The notes beneath the pieces are model-generated. The model ran no database searches. It was given only the letters and a program-made list of their open reading frames with translations, and was not told the DNA's origin. Position numbers and translations under genes: made by a program. 64,000 nucleotides of DNA from Chersky-806 sp038252255 (lineage in GTDB: Bacteria; Actinomycetota; Acidimicrobiia; IMCC26256; JAENVU01), in NCBI GenBank assembly GCA_038252255.1, contig JBBSAM010000014.1, forward strand, positions 42,126 through 106,125. Reading direction: 5' to 3'. This document shows, piece by piece, positions 24,900 to 32,782 of this stretch (the stretch's first letter is position 1; each line of letters opens with the position of its first letter).

Positions 24900-25437
24900 T
24901 CGCACCCATCCGACTCGCGCCGCGCTGCTCGATGCCGGTTTCGCGCTGGTCGACGACACCGCGCTCTCGGTGCTCTCCATCGATGAGGTGGTTCGACACG
25001 CCGGCGTCGCGAAGGGCACCTTCTACGTCCACTTCACCGATCGGGTCGAGTACCTGGTCGAGATGCATCGCAGCTTCCATGCTCAGCTGCGCACCGCGAT
25101 CGCCGGGAGCGTCGCCGGGCGGGAGCCAGGCGCGGATCGATTGCGCCTTGGGACCATCGCCTACCTCGACGGCTGCCTCCAGGCGCACGGGGTCAAGGCG
25201 ATGCTGGTCCAGGCTCGGGGGCTACCCGAGATCGGACGAGAGGTCGCGACGTCGAATCGGCGTTTCGCGCTCGCAGTCCGGCCCGATCTCGAAGCGCTTG
25301 GAGCTCCGTATCCGTTGGAGGCGGCGCGTTTGTTCGTCGCGATGGCGGCTGAGACCGCGCTCCAAGAGCTCGAAGTCCGTCGACGCCTCCCAAGGCTCCG
25401 CGCCACACTGAGCGCCTTCGCTGGTATCGAACGGTGA
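24886..25437 (+). CDS. TetR-family transcriptional regulator
   Basis: The 183-residue protein has an N-terminal TetR helix-turn-helix: ALLDAGFALVDD, then LSIDEVVRHAGVAKGTFYVHF, residues about 12-52. A helical ligand-binding domain follows. GTG 24886 is preferred because AGGGA lies six bases upstream; ATG 24892 is also in frame. It overlaps the end of the hydrolase gene. A self-complementary 18-bp site before the hydrolase and a related site right after this gene are plausible operators, so I infer autoregulation of the hydrolase-TetR pair. Confidence 0.9.
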   Translation: MSMADRTHPTRAALLDAGFALVDDTALSVLSIDEVVRHAGVAKGTFYVHFTDRVEYLVEMHRSFHAQLRTAIAGSVAGREPGADRLRLGTIAYLDGCLQAHGVKAMLVQARGLPEIGREVATSNRRFALAVRPDLEALGAPYPLEAARLFVAMAAETALQELEVRRRLPRLRATLSAFAGIER

Positions 25438-25452
25438 CTGAGTACTCAGGAA
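25435..25452. promoter_or_regulatory. Imperfect palindrome matching the TetR operator
   Basis: TGACTGAGTACTCAGGAA shares the full left arm TGACTGA and five of seven right-arm bases with the 24018 site; its core CTGAGTACTCAG is a perfect palindrome. Its first three bases are the TetR gene's stop codon. No gene starts nearby, so it may be a secondary operator or only a small terminator-like hairpin. Confidence 0.45.
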
Positions 25453-25476
25453 CGACCGGTTCGCACAGGGCCGCGG

Positions 25477-26427
25477 TCAGTGCTGGCTGGGCGCCGGCGG
25501 GCTTCCTTGCCAGACATACGCCAGCATGATGCCCATGACCGCCATGTGGGGCATTGAGTTGTCGTAGCGAGCGGTGAGCGTGTATTGCGATCCACCGATG
25601 ACGTAGTCGTGCTCGACACACGGGCTGATCGACGACGGGAACCCCATCGGCTCCGGTACGTCGTAGTGCGAGACTGCCGTGCAACCAAGTGATGGGAGAC
25701 CGGGAGGAGCGATCCCGATGTCGATCCCTCCGTCATGCAGATGGCCGCCGGTGTAGACGGCGAGGCCACTCCAGGGCGCGGTGAAGGTGCGAGTCCTCGT
25801 GTAGACGCTGTTCGGCCCGCCGTTGCCAGGTACGTCGAACTCGGCATTCGTTCCGCAACCGGTCACGTCCATGAAGAACGGTGTCACCGCACGTGAGGCC
25901 GCAGGATCGCTCGCAGGCAGGTAGCTGATGGTGTACTGGATGTACACGGACTTCGGGGCGTTCGTCATGTTCATGATGTGCCACAACGCGTTCCAATGAT
26001 CCGTGCTTGCGCTGTGATACGCGTAGTCGCCCCAGAGGCTCATGGGCGTCCGCTCCGCACCGGCGCCGGAGAACCGCTCGGTCTCGCCCGGGCAGATCTG
26101 GGACGTGTGCGCGGTGTTCATGAGCAGTACGTGGTGGAGATGCGCGTCCATCCGCGGCACCGGATTGCCGTTGGTGTCCACGAGGTCGAACGTGATCTTC
26201 TTGATCCCGATGTCGCCGGGTGGCCGTGGGATGTTGGCCTGCTGCGATTGGTTCTCCCACCCGGGCGTGTTCATCGCGGCGAGGTTGAACGGGCCGAGCC
26301 GGTAGCTCGTGACCGTGAGGGGTGGGTTCGTTCCCGACATGCCCGTCAGTGGTGCGCACGCGGCCCCGATCAAGACGATGAGTCCGATCAGCGCGACGAG
26401 TCGGTAGCGACGAAGCATGCCCGTCAT
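25477..26427 (-). CDS. Secreted lipoprotein resembling copper type II monooxygenases (PHM-like)
   Basis: The ATG at 26427 has GGGGGAG seven bases upstream and is followed by a lipoprotein signal ending IGAAC. The 316-residue product has two histidine- and methionine-rich segments: DAHLHHVLLMNTAH near residue 95 and GGHLHDGGIDIG near 230, with a late HMAVMGIML. This pattern recalls the two copper domains of peptidylglycine alpha-hydroxylating and dopamine beta-monooxygenases. Cysteine positions (ICPGE, TGCGT, LGCTA, SPCVE) suggest disulfides. It would act outside the membrane. Whether it binds copper and hydroxylates anything is inference. The gene stands alone. Confidence 0.7.
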   Translation of the reverse strand: MTGMLRRYRLVALIGLIVLIGAACAPLTGMSGTNPPLTVTSYRLGPFNLAAMNTPGWENQSQQANIPRPPGDIGIKKITFDLVDTNGNPVPRMDAHLHHVLLMNTAHTSQICPGETERFSGAGAERTPMSLWGDYAYHSASTDHWNALWHIMNMTNAPKSVYIQYTISYLPASDPAASRAVTPFFMDVTGCGTNAEFDVPGNGGPNSVYTRTRTFTAPWSGLAVYTGGHLHDGGIDIGIAPPGLPSLGCTAVSHYDVPEPMGFPSSISPCVEHDYVIGGSQYTLTARYDNSMPHMAVMGIMLAYVWQGSPPAPSQH

Positions 26428-26548
26428 GGTGTTCTCCCCCAGATTCGAACGATGATCGAACAGTACCCACAGCACTCTCGATTGGCCATGCCGAACCACT
26501 CGACGGATTGAGGAACCCGGGGATTCTCGCGAGGCATGTGACCGAGCG

Positions 26549-27019
26549 CTACCCGCTCGGATTCGAGTAGACGCGGAGCGGGCGCACCAGGACGGCGGTG
26601 TGGCCTTCGGCGGCGATGACCTCATCGAGCTCGGCCCAGTCATCTTGGGTACCGCCGGCGGCGGCGGCATAGACGGTCCGGAGCAGTCGGGAGAGATCAT
26701 TGCGCTCGAACCTTTCGAAGTTATCGTCGGGACCGGCGAGCTCGGCGACGCCCTCGACTGCCACCCATTCCCAGCCGGATCGAAACACCACGGTCAGGTC
26801 TGGCCGCAGCCGCAGGTTGATGAGCTTCCGGGCTCCGCCTCGCACGACGAAGCAGACGACCAGCTCGCCGGTAACAGGATGTTCCAGCACTCCCGCGTTC
26901 ACCACTGAGGCCTGGGCAGACCCATCCGGCCGGTGCGTCACGACGACTGCCAGACCACTCTCCTGCCTGCCGAGCCGGCGCGCTCGCTCCAGTCTCAATG
27001 CGGCTTCCTCGCGGTGCAC
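26549..27019 (-). CDS. Pyridoxamine 5'-phosphate oxidase-like flavin/F420 protein
   Basis: The 156-residue protein starting at GTG 27019, with GGAG about 10 bases upstream, has the split-barrel fold of PNPOx-like proteins. It has a SGLAVVVTHRPDGSAQASVV strand pair, then GARKLINLRLRPDLTVVF and a WVAVEGVAEL strand. Members use FMN or F420 to reduce varied substrates; the RPDLTVVF segment is common in actinobacterial F420-dependent reductases. The last gene of the TetR-SDR-methyltransferase operon, it follows the methyltransferase after 17 bases. Cofactor and substrate are not determined by the sequence. Confidence 0.82.
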   Translation of the reverse strand: MHREEAALRLERARRLGRQESGLAVVVTHRPDGSAQASVVNAGVLEHPVTGELVVCFVVRGGARKLINLRLRPDLTVVFRSGWEWVAVEGVAELAGPDDNFERFERNDLSRLLRTVYAAAAGGTQDDWAELDEVIAAEGHTAVLVRPLRVYSNPSG

Positions 27020-27036
27020 GAGTCGACTCCAGGTGA

Positions 27037-27666
27037 TTAGGGATGCCGGGCGCGGCCGAGGATGTGGGGTGCTGTCAGCTTCGCGGCCCAGGTGGGGGAG
27101 AAGAGGAGCTCGCGGCATTGCTCGGTCTCCAAGCCGGCTGTCGCGATGGCGGCGCGGGTGTCTCGATCGGGAGTACAACCTCCACCGAGGCGTTTCCAGA
27201 GCGGTGCGGCGCGGTGCTGGCATGTAGCCCAGCGCGGATTCTTGGCCAGGACGTGTTCATAGAAGCGAAGCTCTCCGCCCGGACGAATGACGCGATACAG
27301 CTCGTCCAGCGCGCCTGCCTGGCCCGGCACGGAGCAGAGGACGAGCGATGCGATACCGGCGTCGAATGCCGCGTTCTTGGAAGGAAGGTCTGCCGCGTCA
27401 CCATCGACGACCGTGACCGGAACCGGCGCGTTCCGGGCCGCGGCTCGAGCGAGCTGACGAAGGTGCGGCTCGGGCTCGACCGCGACAACCTCGGTGACGC
27501 CGTGCGGGTAGTGGCCGAAGTTCAGTCCGGTACCAGCGCCGACTTCGATCACCCGCCCCGAGAGATCGGCGAGCAGCTCGTCTCGATGCTCGGCGGCACC
27601 CTTCGCTTCGAGCGCGGACGTCACGCGCTCGTACACGCGGGCAAAGACGGGATGGTGCACCTTCAT
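27037..27666 (-). CDS. Class I SAM-dependent methyltransferase (UbiE-like)
   Basis: This 209-residue protein starts at ATG 27666 in an ATGA overlap with the SDR stop. Motif I is VIEVGAGTGLNF, the ribose acid is VVAVEPEPHL, VDGDAADLP is motif II, and FDAGIASLVLCSVP and RVIRPGGELRFYEH follow. This is the set of methyltransferase-11 proteins, often acting on quinones, lipids or small molecules; the length and the CxHR-containing C-terminus resemble human METTL7-like thiol or alkyl methyltransferases. It is the third gene of a TetR-led operon. The substrate is unknown but is probably shared with the SDR and PNPOx-like enzymes. Confidence 0.88.
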   Translation of the reverse strand: MKVHHPVFARVYERVTSALEAKGAAEHRDELLADLSGRVIEVGAGTGLNFGHYPHGVTEVVAVEPEPHLRQLARAAARNAPVPVTVVDGDAADLPSKNAAFDAGIASLVLCSVPGQAGALDELYRVIRPGGELRFYEHVLAKNPRWATCQHRAAPLWKRLGGGCTPDRDTRAAIATAGLETEQCRELLFSPTWAAKLTAPHILGRARHP

Positions 27667-28460
27667 CGCTTGTCTCGACCGGCGACGGTCATGGCCGCGC
27701 CGTACCTGCCGGCTCCGGCTCGGCGGCCGAGCGCGGCACAGCATTCGGGGCGCAGATCAGCGAGCAATGCGCCGGCCCGGAGGGAAGGGCAGGCAACGTC
27801 GATCTCGGCGCGGTCGTGCTCGATGGCGTTGACGACGGCGTCCGCAACCGCGCTCGGGGTTCTGGTTCGGATGCCTTTCGGTGTGGGGAGCCCGGCGTCA
27901 GCCCACATGCCGGCGTCGCAGATCGGGCCGGGCACCACGACCGATACGCCGACCCCGGCGCGGTGAAGGTCTTCGCGCAGGCACAGGCCCAGCGATCGGA
28001 AGGCGGCTTTGGTCGCGGCGTAGAGGCCGACGCCCGGAGCCGGGAGCTTGGCGGCCATGGAAGAGATGAAAACGATGTGGCCGGTGCCGCGTGATGCCAT
28101 CGCCGAGCCTGCGGCTCGAGCGAGCAGCATGGGTGCCCGGACGTTGACGGCGAGTGCTCGCTCGATCGCTTCGACGCTGAGGTCGGCGATCGGGCCGGTG
28201 GCCGGAATCGCGGCGTTGCACACGAGCACCTCGACGGTGGCGGCAATCTCGGCGAGATGGAGGAGGTCGTCAGTCTTGGCGAGATCGGCGACGATCGTCT
28301 CTGCGCCGCTGGCGCGGGCGAGCGCGTCGAGCGCATCGACGCGTCGGCCGGTAGCGATGACCGCGGCGCCCTCCTCGACCAGGCGGTTGACGATCACGGT
28401 GCCGAGCCCGCCGGACGCGCCGGTAACCATCGCACGCCGGCCCGCGAAACGGACGCTCAC
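27663..28460 (-). CDS. Short-chain dehydrogenase/reductase
   Basis: The GTG at 28460 is chosen because it overlaps the TetR stop as GTGA. The 265-residue protein has the classical SDR pattern: a TGASGGLG dinucleotide loop near residue 16, VCNAAIP (the NAG-like strand), a catalytic Ser in FISSMAAK and a YAATK active-site pair. The basic Arg after the second strand (ATGRRVD) suggests NADP(H). The protein is cytoplasmic. Its neighbours are a TetR regulator upstream and a methyltransferase downstream, which suggests a small inducible pathway that modifies a lipid or xenobiotic; that is inference. Confidence 0.92.
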   Translation of the reverse strand: MSVRFAGRRAMVTGASGGLGTVIVNRLVEEGAAVIATGRRVDALDALARASGAETIVADLAKTDDLLHLAEIAATVEVLVCNAAIPATGPIADLSVEAIERALAVNVRAPMLLARAAGSAMASRGTGHIVFISSMAAKLPAPGVGLYAATKAAFRSLGLCLREDLHRAGVGVSVVVPGPICDAGMWADAGLPTPKGIRTRTPSAVADAVVNAIEHDRAEIDVACPSLRAGALLADLRPECCAALGRRAGAGRYGAAMTVAGRDKR

Positions 28461-29098
28461 GGTTGCGCGTCCAGACCCTTGAAGAAGTTGGAGAGCATCA
28501 GGCCGAAGAGGTCCTCGGGGACGCCGTCGGGGTCGGCGAGGCGTTCGAGGGAGTATCCGTTGCCCATGGCGAACAGCACGCTGGCCAGGCTCTCGGCCGG
28601 GAGCGGGAGCTGTTGTCCGGCTCGGGTGGCGCGATCCTCGATGAGTGCAGCGATGGCGGCCTTCATCGCCCGGTGCTGGACTGCGAACCGCTGTTGGAGC
28701 GCAGGCTTGCGGGCAATGCAAACCCAGAACTCCAGGAACAGGGGATTCCAGTCGCGTTCCTCCTCGAGGATGTGGTTGTACTCCTCGCTGGCCTCACGGG
28801 CCTGGGTATCAGTCGACCCTTCCGGATCGACGAGTGCGGTCACTCGGCGACGACGCAGCTCTGCGCGCTGTTCGATCAGCGCGAGGAGCAGGTCCTCTTT
28901 GTCGACGAAGTTCGAGTACACCGCTCCCTTCGAGAAGCCCGCCTCCTCGGCGACCTCGTCGATGGACGCGGCGAAGAAACCGCGCCGCAAGAACACGCGA
29001 CCCGCCGCGTCGAGGAGCTGCTGACGGGTGAGTGCCTTCTTCTCGTCGCGGGTGAGTCGACGTACCGGGCCGCTCGCGCGCGTCGAGGGGATGGTCAT
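28457..29098 (-). CDS. TetR-family transcriptional regulator, first gene of operon
   Basis: This 213-residue protein has an N-terminal helix-turn-helix (QQLLDAAGRVFLRRGFFAAS, then IDEVAEEAGFSKGAVYSNF) and a long helical effector domain. It starts at ATG 29098 and overlaps the SDR gene by four bases. A good minus-strand promoter with three inverted repeats lies about 230 bases upstream (29307-29359), so it most likely represses its own operon (TetR-SDR-methyltransferase-PNPOx) and is released by a small molecule. The leader of about 225 bases between promoter and start is long; I see no riboswitch in it. Confidence 0.92.
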   Translation of the reverse strand: MTIPSTRASGPVRRLTRDEKKALTRQQLLDAAGRVFLRRGFFAASIDEVAEEAGFSKGAVYSNFVDKEDLLLALIEQRAELRRRRVTALVDPEGSTDTQAREASEEYNHILEEERDWNPLFLEFWVCIARKPALQQRFAVQHRAMKAAIAALIEDRATRAGQQLPLPAESLASVLFAMGNGYSLERLADPDGVPEDLFGLMLSNFFKGLDAQP

Positions 29099-29306
29099 GA
29101 AGCTGCCGGCAGGTGGTTGGCGCTCCGAGCGTGGGGCGGGCGCGGAGCGTGTCGTGCCGCCACCTCATTTGGGGGCGCAACCGAGACCGCGTGGCGAAGC
29201 TCGCTCAACCGGAGCTCCCAGGAGAGCCGGCCCTGGAGCCACCGGAGCGCCTCGGACTGGGTTGCCCGCTCCCTCAGATCGCCTTGGAACGCCATCGCAA
29301 TCTCCG

Positions 29307-29354
29307 ATACCCGCGGTATTGAATACTATTAGTATGAACATACGGTTGGTATGT
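29307..29354. repeat. Cluster of three ATAC/GTAT inverted repeats over the TetR-operon promoter
   Basis: Three inverted repeats sit side by side: ATACC-CGC-GGTAT (29307-29319), ATACTA-T-TAGTAT (29323-29335) and ACATAC-GGTTG-GTATGT (29338-29354). They share the ATAC/GTAT half-site and overlap the -10, spacer and likely start site of the promoter, as expected of repressor operators. The adjacent TetR protein is the likely ligand. Confidence 0.6.
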
Positions 29355-29359
29355 GTCAA
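29331..29359 (-). promoter_or_regulatory. Sigma-70-type promoter for the TetR-SDR operon
   Basis: Reading the minus strand, TTGACA (29354-29359) is a perfect -35 box. It is followed after 17 bases by CATACT (29331-29336), a four-of-six match to the -10 consensus. The surrounding DNA is locally A+T-rich against a G+C-rich genome. Transcription would begin near 29324 and run toward the TetR gene. Confidence 0.65.
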
Positions 29360-29574
29360 GAGGATGGTCAGCTCGCGGGTTGGAGCCCCGCGAGCGTCAC
29401 GACGACCAGCCTGCGGACCGCTGCCTCGGAGTTCCGGGACTCACCCGAGAACACATCCTTCGTCGGCGACATCGCCGTCAGGGCAGAGACCAGGGCCGAC
29501 CGTCGGAAGCGAGCAGCCACTGATCTTCTACCGTCCGGTAGAACGAGGCGTTGGGTCACCTACGATCCGGGTTC

Positions 29575-30054
29575 GTGCGGATCGAGTGTGCGGACTGCGG
29601 ATGCATCGTGGACCAGGGAGTGCGCCTCGTCCCCTGCAATACCCGGGACTGCTGTTGCGTCGACCTTCCGGTCAGGACGCTCGACGACGTCGCCGAGCTT
29701 TTGACGTCAGCGTTCGCCGCGAAGGACATGGATGCCCTCGGGCAGCTTCTCGCCGATGACGCCCGCTGGGGCGACGACGACCATCCGAACAGGTGTCGAA
29801 GCCGGTCCGATGTGCTCGCTACGTTCGTTCGGCTTCTCGGCGAGGGTGTCGACGGAACCGTCACCGAGTCGATCGTGGGACCGGGTGGCGTCGCGGTTCT
29901 GCTGCACGTCCAGTGGCCGAATCCGGGGGGCGGGCGAGGGGCCAACTTCTACCAGACGTACCTCGTTCGGGGTGGCCTCGTCACCGAGATCCAGCGTCAT
30001 GACGATCGCAGGTCGGCGCTGGCAGCGGTTCGTGGATCTCGCGACCGGGACTGA
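29575..30054 (+). CDS. SnoaL/NTF2-like protein with Cys-rich N-terminus
   Basis: GTG 29575 begins a 159-residue protein; a TTG at 29551 would add eight residues. Residues about 35-150 read as a SnoaL/NTF2-like cone: LLTSAFAAKDMDALGQLLADDARWGDD, then DVLATFVRLLGEG and FYQTYLVRGGLVTEIQRHDD. The first 25 residues carry seven cysteines (CADCGC, then CNTRDCCC), which is unusual for the family and may bind a metal. No catalytic function can be assigned. It stands alone, downstream of the TetR operon promoter and transcribed away from it. Confidence 0.68.
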   Translation: MRIECADCGCIVDQGVRLVPCNTRDCCCVDLPVRTLDDVAELLTSAFAAKDMDALGQLLADDARWGDDDHPNRCRSRSDVLATFVRLLGEGVDGTVTESIVGPGGVAVLLHVQWPNPGGGRGANFYQTYLVRGGLVTEIQRHDDRRSALAAVRGSRDRD

Positions 30055-30435
30055 GAGCATCGCCGAACCGTTCCGGGGGAGTGGTCCGGCCGCGCGCTGA
30101 AAGATCGCCACCCCGGTCGCGGTGCTTGCAGCGCAGCGGGGTCTGGAGTTGTTGGTACGCGTCGGTTGGGACCGCTCGCTCGAGACGGATGACCCCGCCT
30201 GATCCTCGCCGGAACCTCCGCGGTCGTTGCACCTCTACATGTAGGCCCAGGACTGCACTCCGCCGGCCGACCCGCGGTTCCCCCGCCCTGTAGACCACGG
30301 AGGGTGATGGTTCGACTCCTTCACGTAGTGCCACGGATTCACGACACGTCGCGCGCGGGATCACGACAGAGCCCGCTCAGACTGGATAACGCACGAGGTT
30401 CGTGCTGGATGGATACCCAGGGAGGAACCCTCGAG
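30055..30435. other. Intergenic region before the secreted-protein gene
   Basis: These 381 bases hold no gene I can support. The end carries the ribosome binding site GGAGG (30421-30425) of the next gene. A tRNA-like T-loop sequence near 30309 was examined and rejected. Confidence 0.4.
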
Positions 30436-31182
30436 ATGATTCGCAAAATTGTTCTGGGCGCTTCGGCGCTCGCATTGACGCTGGGAGGACTCGCCGCGAC
30501 GGCCGGGCCCGCCTACGCCAAGAAGGCGGTGCTGGCCGGCACGCTGACATGCAACACGTCATCGACCACGACCTTCAAGCCGTCGTTGGTGTTGACGATT
30601 CCGAACAAGAAAGAGGCGTACACGGTCATCAAGCCGGGCAAGAAGGGAAAGCCGGACAAGGTCAAGTTCCACCCGGCGAAGCCGGGCAAGGACCACAAGA
30701 TCAAGATCACCACGCACACGGTCCTGAGCGGTTGCCACGGCGTAGAGACCAATGGCACGGTTCCGCCGACCGGTGGCACCACGGACACCAAGGCCAAGAA
30801 CGCGTCGCGTCTGTGCACCAACCAAGGCAATGTGCCGCCGGGCAAGACCAAGACCACACTGACGGGTGGCTCGGGAGGCAAGTTCAAGGAGAGCGGCGGC
30901 TCGACCGTCTCCTACTTGGACAGCGGTACCCCCAATGACCACTCGGACGACATTCCGTTGCCGACGACCACAGCCGACCTGTTGGCAGCTCTCGGTGGTC
31001 CTCACGGCACCGACCAGCTGTACCTGCTCGGTTCGGGTGGTCACAGCACCGGCAAGTCCTACCTGGGCAAGCCGCTGAGCTCGGTGAGCCACTCGCCGGG
31101 TCTACTGGCCAAGTTCAACGCTTGTGTCAGCTCCGCCGGACTGGCTTCCATCGCTACGACCGGTACCACCACCATCGGTTAG
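30436..31182 (+). CDS. Secreted protein of unknown function
   Basis: This 248-residue protein starts at ATG 30436 behind GGAGG. A typical Sec signal peptide (MIRKIVLGASALALTLGG, ending at PAYA-K) suggests export and cleavage near residue 32. The mature part is Lys-, Gly- and Thr-rich, with repeats of the KPGKKGKPDK/KPGKDHK kind, and has three or four cysteines (LTCNTS, SGCHG, RLCTN, NACVS) that could form disulfides. I do not recognise the family; similar secreted proteins are frequent in actinobacteria. A very stable hairpin follows, so the transcript probably carries this gene alone. Confidence 0.8.
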   Translation: MIRKIVLGASALALTLGGLAATAGPAYAKKAVLAGTLTCNTSSTTTFKPSLVLTIPNKKEAYTVIKPGKKGKPDKVKFHPAKPGKDHKIKITTHTVLSGCHGVETNGTVPPTGGTTDTKAKNASRLCTNQGNVPPGKTKTTLTGGSGGKFKESGGSTVSYLDSGTPNDHSDDIPLPTTTADLLAALGGPHGTDQLYLLGSGGHSTGKSYLGKPLSSVSHSPGLLAKFNACVSSAGLASIATTGTTTIG

Positions 31183-31210
31183 CAACCGTCTGGAAGGAGT
31201 ACGGAACCAA

Positions 31211-31244
31211 CGAGGTGGCGAGGTCTTCGGGCCTCGCCACCTCG
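31211..31244 (+). terminator. Perfect 13-bp hairpin terminator
   Basis: CGAGGTGGCGAGG pairs perfectly with CCTCGCCACCTCG around an eight-base loop, 28 bases after the secreted-protein stop. No T-tract follows. It may also serve the minus-strand histidine kinase gene that ends at 31379. Confidence 0.8.
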
Positions 31245-31378
31245 CGTCCCGACCACACCGCCAACGCATCAGTGCCGGCGATGCACCAAGCGATACCTTG
31301 CCCGAACACCCTTACCCCTTCTCCTCGCAGGCCTCGCCGCGTTGCCATGGGAGTGTGAGTGCTCTTGTGATCAGGGTG

Positions 31379-32782
31379 TCAGGGTTCTCGCCAGGGGAGT
31401 TCGACGACGAAGCGAGCACCATCGTCGGGGCCGGCATCTTCGATGGATACCTGGCCTCCGTGAAGGCTCACGTGCTCGGCCACGAGCGCCAGGCCGAGGC
31501 CGCTTCCGGAGTTGTTGACCCGCTTGCCCGATGCTGCGCCGCGGAAGAAGCGAGCGAAGACGGCGTCGCGCTCCGCGGGACCGACTCCCGATCCGCGGTC
31601 GTCGACCTCGATCCGCATGATGCTGTCAACACGGGTGACGGAGACCCGCGTGAGTCCGTCGCCATGGGTCTCGGCGTTCGCGACCAGGTTGGCCAACACG
31701 CGTTCGAGTCGCCGCTTGTCGATGAGCACCCGGTGCGTGGCGAGCTCGTCGTCGATGACGAGCTTGGCGCCATTTGCCCGGATCGGATCGATCGCGTGGC
31801 GCATGAACTCGCCGAGCTCGACTGCTCCGAGGTCCAGCTCGTCGACACCAGCGTCTGCTCGGCTGAGTTCCAGCAGATCTTCGACGAGTTGCGCCAACCG
31901 TTCGATTTCGATGTCGAGGAGGTCGAAGGCGGGCCGGGCCCGCTCGGGAAGTTCGGTGCGTCTGGCTCGCAGGACCTCCGCGGTTGCTGTCAGGGTCGTC
32001 AGCGGTGAGCGGAGCTCGTGGCTCACATCGGCGACGAATCGGGTCTCGCGCTGAATCCTCTGCTCTACGCTGTCGACCATCTCGTTGAACGACGTTGCCA
32101 GGGAGTCGAGGTCCGGGTCCGAGTCGCGGGCCAGTCGCGTGCCGAAATCGCCCGTGGCGACCCGTCGCGCGGCCACCGCGATCTCGGTGACCGGCCGCAG
32201 GACCCTTCGGCTCATCCAGAATCCCAGCAATCCCCCGAAGATGATCGCCAGTGCTCCTCCGGCGAGGAGAGCGGTGCGGATCACGCCGAGGGTGCGGTCC
32301 AACTCGGCAAGGACGAAGGTCTCGTAGTAGTCGGCACCCACTGATCGGAGCGGTAGGCCAACGACGAACAGCGAACGGCCGTCCTGTCGAAAGCGGTGCT
32401 GTGCGGTCGTCCCCTCGGCGAGCGCGGCTCGGACCCTGGAGGGGGGTTTCGTCGAGCGCTTCTCGGCCGATGTGAGGAACCACCGTCCGGCGACTCGCAC
32501 CGAGACATTGGAGTTCGGTGTCCGTTCCAGCGTATTGAGCGCGTCCGTGACGCTCTTTCCACGCTTGAGATCATCGCGAAAAGCCCGCGCGTCCACCGAT
32601 GCTTGGTGCACCAGAGATCGCTCGCGTTGCTGCACGAGATAGTGCTCGGCAAAGAAGTAGGTGACGAGGGAAAGCACGCCTACCAAGACGAGGCTTCCCA
32701 GCGCGAACCCCGCGGCGACTCGTAACCGCAGGCCGCGGATCCGTCGTGACCGCAATGGGCGTTGTGGACCAGACTCGCTCAT
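31379..32782 (-). CDS. Membrane sensor histidine kinase
   Basis: The 467-residue protein has a first membrane helix at about 22-44 and an extracytoplasmic region of about 120 residues. A second helix lies at about 168-190, followed by a HAMP linker (about 191-243) and a catalytic core. The phosphorylated residue is His255 in DVSHELRSPL. The N-box includes Asn369, DRGSGVG is at 395-401, and SGSGLGLALV is the G2 box. ATG 32782 overlaps the response-regulator stop as ATGA. Layout and length resemble MtrB/PrrB-type OmpR-pathway kinases. The stimulus is unknown. Confidence 0.94.
   Translation of the reverse strand: MSESGPQRPLRSRRIRGLRLRVAAGFALGSLVLVGVLSLVTYFFAEHYLVQQRERSLVHQASVDARAFRDDLKRGKSVTDALNTLERTPNSNVSVRVAGRWFLTSAEKRSTKPPSRVRAALAEGTTAQHRFRQDGRSLFVVGLPLRSVGADYYETFVLAELDRTLGVIRTALLAGGALAIIFGGLLGFWMSRRVLRPVTEIAVAARRVATGDFGTRLARDSDPDLDSLATSFNEMVDSVEQRIQRETRFVADVSHELRSPLTTLTATAEVLRARRTELPERARPAFDLLDIEIERLAQLVEDLLELSRADAGVDELDLGAVELGEFMRHAIDPIRANGAKLVIDDELATHRVLIDKRRLERVLANLVANAETHGDGLTRVSVTRVDSIMRIEVDDRGSGVGPAERDAVFARFFRGAASGKRVNNSGSGLGLALVAEHVSLHGGQVSIEDAGPDDGARFVVELPWREP

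Noticed and set aside
30305..30333. tRNA-like T-loop GGTTCGACTCC followed by GTGCCA
   Set aside because: No matching 5' acceptor strand, D-arm or anticodon arm can be folded from the upstream 60-70 bases; the acceptor pairing fails.
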